Translations under genes and position numbers: made by a program
Assembly: GCA_013426785.1 (NCBI GenBank)
Contig: JACDZI010000007.1
Coordinates: forward strand, 1 to 64,000
DNA: 64,000 bases
From: Rhodocyclaceae bacterium
Lineage (GTDB): Bacteria; Pseudomonadota; Gammaproteobacteria; Burkholderiales; Rhodocyclaceae
Reading direction: 5' to 3'
The notes under the pieces: model-generated
What the model was told of the DNA's origin: nothing
Seen by the model: the letters and a program-made list of their open reading frames with translations, nothing else
Database searches by the model: none
Shown: positions 60,082 to 64,000 of the stretch, in pieces
Layout: every line of letters begins with the position of its first letter
Position numbering within the stretch: the stretch's first letter is position 1

Positions 60082-60486
60082 TCAGATGACCTTGCCGTCA
60101 GCCTTGGCAGCAGGCAGTGGCTTGCTATCGTCCGAGTGGGAGGTACCGTCCTTCTTGGCTGGCGCGGCTTCTTCGATCGCTACGGGGTTGGCGGCGGCGG
60201 GCTTGTTCTTGTCCGCCTTCTGGAACTGCGGGGTAACGACTTCGATATTGTTTTCCCGCATGTAGGCATCCATGTCTCGCCAGCCGGTGAACACCGCCGC
60301 CTTGAGCGCCTTGGGATTCAACGTGTAGCAATCTTCCAGCGCCCGTCCGCTGTGACGGCAGGCGCTGCCGACAGCACGGCCTTCCGCCTCCCTAGCGGCA
60401 GCGATTTTGGTCGGATCCTCGATACCTATCTGTTCGCAGCCGACGAGAATTACGAGAAAGATTGGCAGTAACAACTTGTTGCGCAA
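60082..60486 (-). CDS. Putative lipoprotein
   Basis: LLLPIFLVILVGCEQ lipobox-like N-terminus; start codon (TTG) uncertain. Confidence 0.5.
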   Translation of the reverse strand: MRNKLLLPIFLVILVGCEQIGIEDPTKIAAAREAEGRAVGSACRHSGRALEDCYTLNPKALKAAVFTGWRDMDAYMRENNIEVVTPQFQKADKNKPAAANPVAIEEAAPAKKDGTSHSDDSKPLPAAKADGKVI

Positions 60487-60789
60487 GGTATTTTGCCTGA
60501 TTGGGTGGCGAACGATGCAAATGCTGTATGGAGTTAACGGCAGCAGCCACTGTTTCTTTAAGTTGCCTACTGCGCTCTTCCTCGGCCAAGCGTTGCACAT
60601 CCGCTGCCGACATCGCTGTATTGGCACGATTTTTCAGCATCAGCCAGAGGATCTCGCCATTGACGAGGATCAGGGCAACCTCGATATAGAGGATGGCCGA
60701 TACCAGTTGCCGCTGGGAATTGTCCGTAAAGAGGCGGAATAACGTGCATCAGGGTAGACTCAAGCCTTCAGAACATACCGGACAGACGC

Positions 60790-62133
60790 ATGAAACATTC
60801 CTTGACCCTCCTGATGACTGCCCTGTGCCTCGTATTTTCCACCACGCCCGGCATGGCAGCACCGGATAAACCCGGCAAGCCAGCGAAACCGGCCAGAGCA
60901 GTGCCGGCGCCACTGCCACCACCGGAAATCGTACTCCGCCACAGCCTGACCGGTGGTGCGCTCGACAGCCTGGCGACGCTGGTAATGGGCTTCAATGATG
61001 AAGAAGCGAAACCGAAAACGGCAGGCGGACGCATCAGCCTGGAGGACGTCACGGGCCTGGCCGACAAGAGTCGCCTGCCACACATTGCGCTGTTCGACCA
61101 GGACGACGTCCAGTTGATGTTTGACACGCGCCCGCGTTTCCTGACCCTCAACCAGGTCATGGAGGCCGGCAAACAGCGGTTTGATGCTAAGGCCTTTTAT
61201 CCGCAGATGATCGATGCGGTCGACGACCTCACCGGCAAGATGCAGGCGCTGCCGCTGGCGCTCTCCCTGCCGGTACTGTTCTACAACAAGGCCACCTTCG
61301 TCAAGGCGAAGCTCGATCCCGAGGTGCCGCCGAAGACATGGTGGGAACTACAGGAGGCGGCAGGGGCGATCCGCGAGACGGGTTCGCGCTGTCCGCTGAC
61401 CAGCTCCCGTTTCGCCTGGGTGCACCTCGAAAACGTGTCGGCCCAGCACGGCGAGCCGCTGGTTACGAAAAACGGCAAGCAGGACCAACTGGCGCTCAAC
61501 AGCTTGGTCAATGTGAAGCACGTTGCCCTGTTGACGAGTTGGCACAAGAGCAAGTACTTCATCTATTCCGGCCCGGGGCGCGAGGGTGACGATCGATTTT
61601 ACAGCGGCGATTGCGCCATGCTGACCGGCGAATCGTCCTTCTATGCCCGGCTTGCCCGCGACAAGCCGGGTTTCCCGGTGGGCGTGGCCCTGCTGCCTTA
61701 TTACGATGACGTGCATGGGGCGCGGCCAACCCATTTACTGCCCGACGGCCCGGCCCTGTGGGTGCTGGCCGGCGACAAAAAACCCGAGCAGCAGGTGATC
61801 GCCCGTTTCATTGCCTTTCTGATGCAGCCGGCGGTACAGCGCGAATGGGTGCGCAGCACCGGCTTCCTGCCGATGACGCCAGCGGCCGTGCAGGCCCTGC
61901 GCGATTCGGGTGGCAACCCGGCGATTCTTGATCAGGCTGAGCGTCGCCTGTCGATGGTGACGCGTGACTCGGCGCGCACCAAATCCGGTCCCGACCGCAG
62001 TCGCGTGCGGGCGATCCTCAACGAGGAACTCGAATTGGTCTGGGGCAACCAGAAGCCGGCCAAGGAAGCCCTCGATACCGCCGTGCTGCGCTCCGGCGCG
62101 ATGAACGTACCTGCTGCCAGCAAGAAAAATTGA
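60790..62133 (+). CDS. Extracellular solute-binding protein family 1 (UgpB-like)
   Basis: Signal peptide; LPLALSLPVLFYNKATF, MLTGESSFYARL, LLPDGPALWVLAGDKKPEQQVIARFIAFLMQPAVQREW. Confidence 0.87.
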   Translation: MKHSLTLLMTALCLVFSTTPGMAAPDKPGKPAKPARAVPAPLPPPEIVLRHSLTGGALDSLATLVMGFNDEEAKPKTAGGRISLEDVTGLADKSRLPHIALFDQDDVQLMFDTRPRFLTLNQVMEAGKQRFDAKAFYPQMIDAVDDLTGKMQALPLALSLPVLFYNKATFVKAKLDPEVPPKTWWELQEAAGAIRETGSRCPLTSSRFAWVHLENVSAQHGEPLVTKNGKQDQLALNSLVNVKHVALLTSWHKSKYFIYSGPGREGDDRFYSGDCAMLTGESSFYARLARDKPGFPVGVALLPYYDDVHGARPTHLLPDGPALWVLAGDKKPEQQVIARFIAFLMQPAVQREWVRSTGFLPMTPAAVQALRDSGGNPAILDQAERRLSMVTRDSARTKSGPDRSRVRAILNEELELVWGNQKPAKEALDTAVLRSGAMNVPAASKKN

Positions 62134-62816
62134 TCTCCTACCCCCGCATCATCGCGCATCGGTGTGGCGGGGCACTGGCAATGGAGAACTCGCTGGCCGG
62201 CCTGGAGGTGGCTGCCCGGCTGGGTTGCATGGCGGTCGAGTTCGATGTCATGTTGACCGCCGATGGCGTGCCGATCCTGATGCATGACGAGACGCTCGAC
62301 CGGACCACGTGCTGCACGGGGCGGGTGGCCGAGCGGAACTTTGCCGACATTCGCGCCGGCGATCCCGCCGTGCCGACGCTCGCCGATGCGATCGCCACCT
62401 GCCGACGCCTCGGGCTGTGGGCGAATATCGAACTCAAACCGGCGGCCGGGCACGAGGAAGAAACCGGCGCTGGCGTAGCTGCCTGGCTAGCGGCGCACTG
62501 GGACGGCCGGGGCGTCATTTCATCTTTCAGCGAAAAGTCGGCGCTGGCGGCACGGCGTCATTTGCCGGATGCCCCCTTCGCCTTGCTCTGCGATGCCTTG
62601 CCAGCGGATTGGCAGGATGCCCGCGCACGCCTCTGCCCAGTGGCGGTACATCTTGATGCTGATCTGGTCGATCCTGCCGTGGCGGCAGCACTGGCCGGTC
62701 GGCCCTGGGTCTGTTACACGGTGAATGAACGTTCCACAGCCGACCATCTGTTTGCGCTGGGGTGTGCCGGAGTGTTTACCGATCGTCCCGACTTGCTGCT
62801 GCCGGCCTTCGCGTAG
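62130..62816 (+). CDS. ugpQ: Glycerophosphodiester phosphodiesterase (UgpQ-like)
   Basis: [55 protein letters not shown]; overlaps the upstream stop. Confidence 0.93.
   Translation: MISYPRIIAHRCGGALAMENSLAGLEVAARLGCMAVEFDVMLTADGVPILMHDETLDRTTCCTGRVAERNFADIRAGDPAVPTLADAIATCRRLGLWANIELKPAAGHEEETGAGVAAWLAAHWDGRGVISSFSEKSALAARRHLPDAPFALLCDALPADWQDARARLCPVAVHLDADLVDPAVAAALAGRPWVCYTVNERSTADHLFALGCAGVFTDRPDLLLPAFA
62533..62556 (+). repeat. 24-bp dispersed element copy (in ugpQ)
   Basis: AAAAGTCGGCGCTGGCGGCACGGC, 1 mismatch; identical to the argJ copy. Confidence 0.9.
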
Positions 62817-62850
62817 AATTCCCGCACCCCGAGCATTGTCGAGCCACGTC

Positions 62851-64000
<1,150 letters not shown>

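Noticed and set aside
60066-60084. GCCGTCAGTCGGCGC near the putative lipoprotein stop, looking like fused element halves
   Set aside because: Too short and rearranged to claim as a copy without a genome-wide profile.
60392-60749. Possible small membrane protein or frameshifted gene on the minus strand (QLVSAILYIEVALILVNGEILWLMLKNRANTAMSAADVQRLAEEERSRQ)
   Set aside because: Hydrophobic plus amphipathic sequence looks protein-like, but no convincing start codon in frame; left uncalled.

Overview
High-GC window that reads like a betaproteobacterial chromosome (Rhodocyclales-like by gene content; taxonomy is inference). It is almost fully coding. Left part: housekeeping genes (rpe-gph-trpE, apaG, argJ, glnE, yhdP-like, nitrilase-like, tldD, DAHP synthase, cNMP-binding protein, cob(I)alamin adenosyltransferase). 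Centre: two divergent SulP transporters; a six-gene Hyf-like membrane complex whose large subunit lacks the Ni-binding cysteines (Ehr type), followed by an FNR-like flavoprotein; and, convergent to it, a minus-strand block with an AraC regulator, a decaheme MtrA/DmsE cytochrome, a PioB/MtrB-like porin, two diheme cytochromes, an OB-fold protein, a hydrogenase protease and an Isp-type [NiFe] hydrogenase (small-isp1-isp2-large). Right part: chromate transporter, an HTH-like/ferredoxin-reductase fusion, an S24-like protein, hyi-glcDEF, HDOD, PP2C, pntAB, infA, csp, DUF1343, FAH, rhlE, ugpB/ugpQ-like and the 5' part of alaS. The most unusual signal is a dispersed 24-bp sequence (AAAAGTCGGCGCTGGCRGGACGGC, both orientations, about 16 recognisable copies). 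It lies in intergenic spacers and also in frame inside at least six CDSs in different reading frames. No CRISPR, tRNA, rRNA or transposase was recognised.
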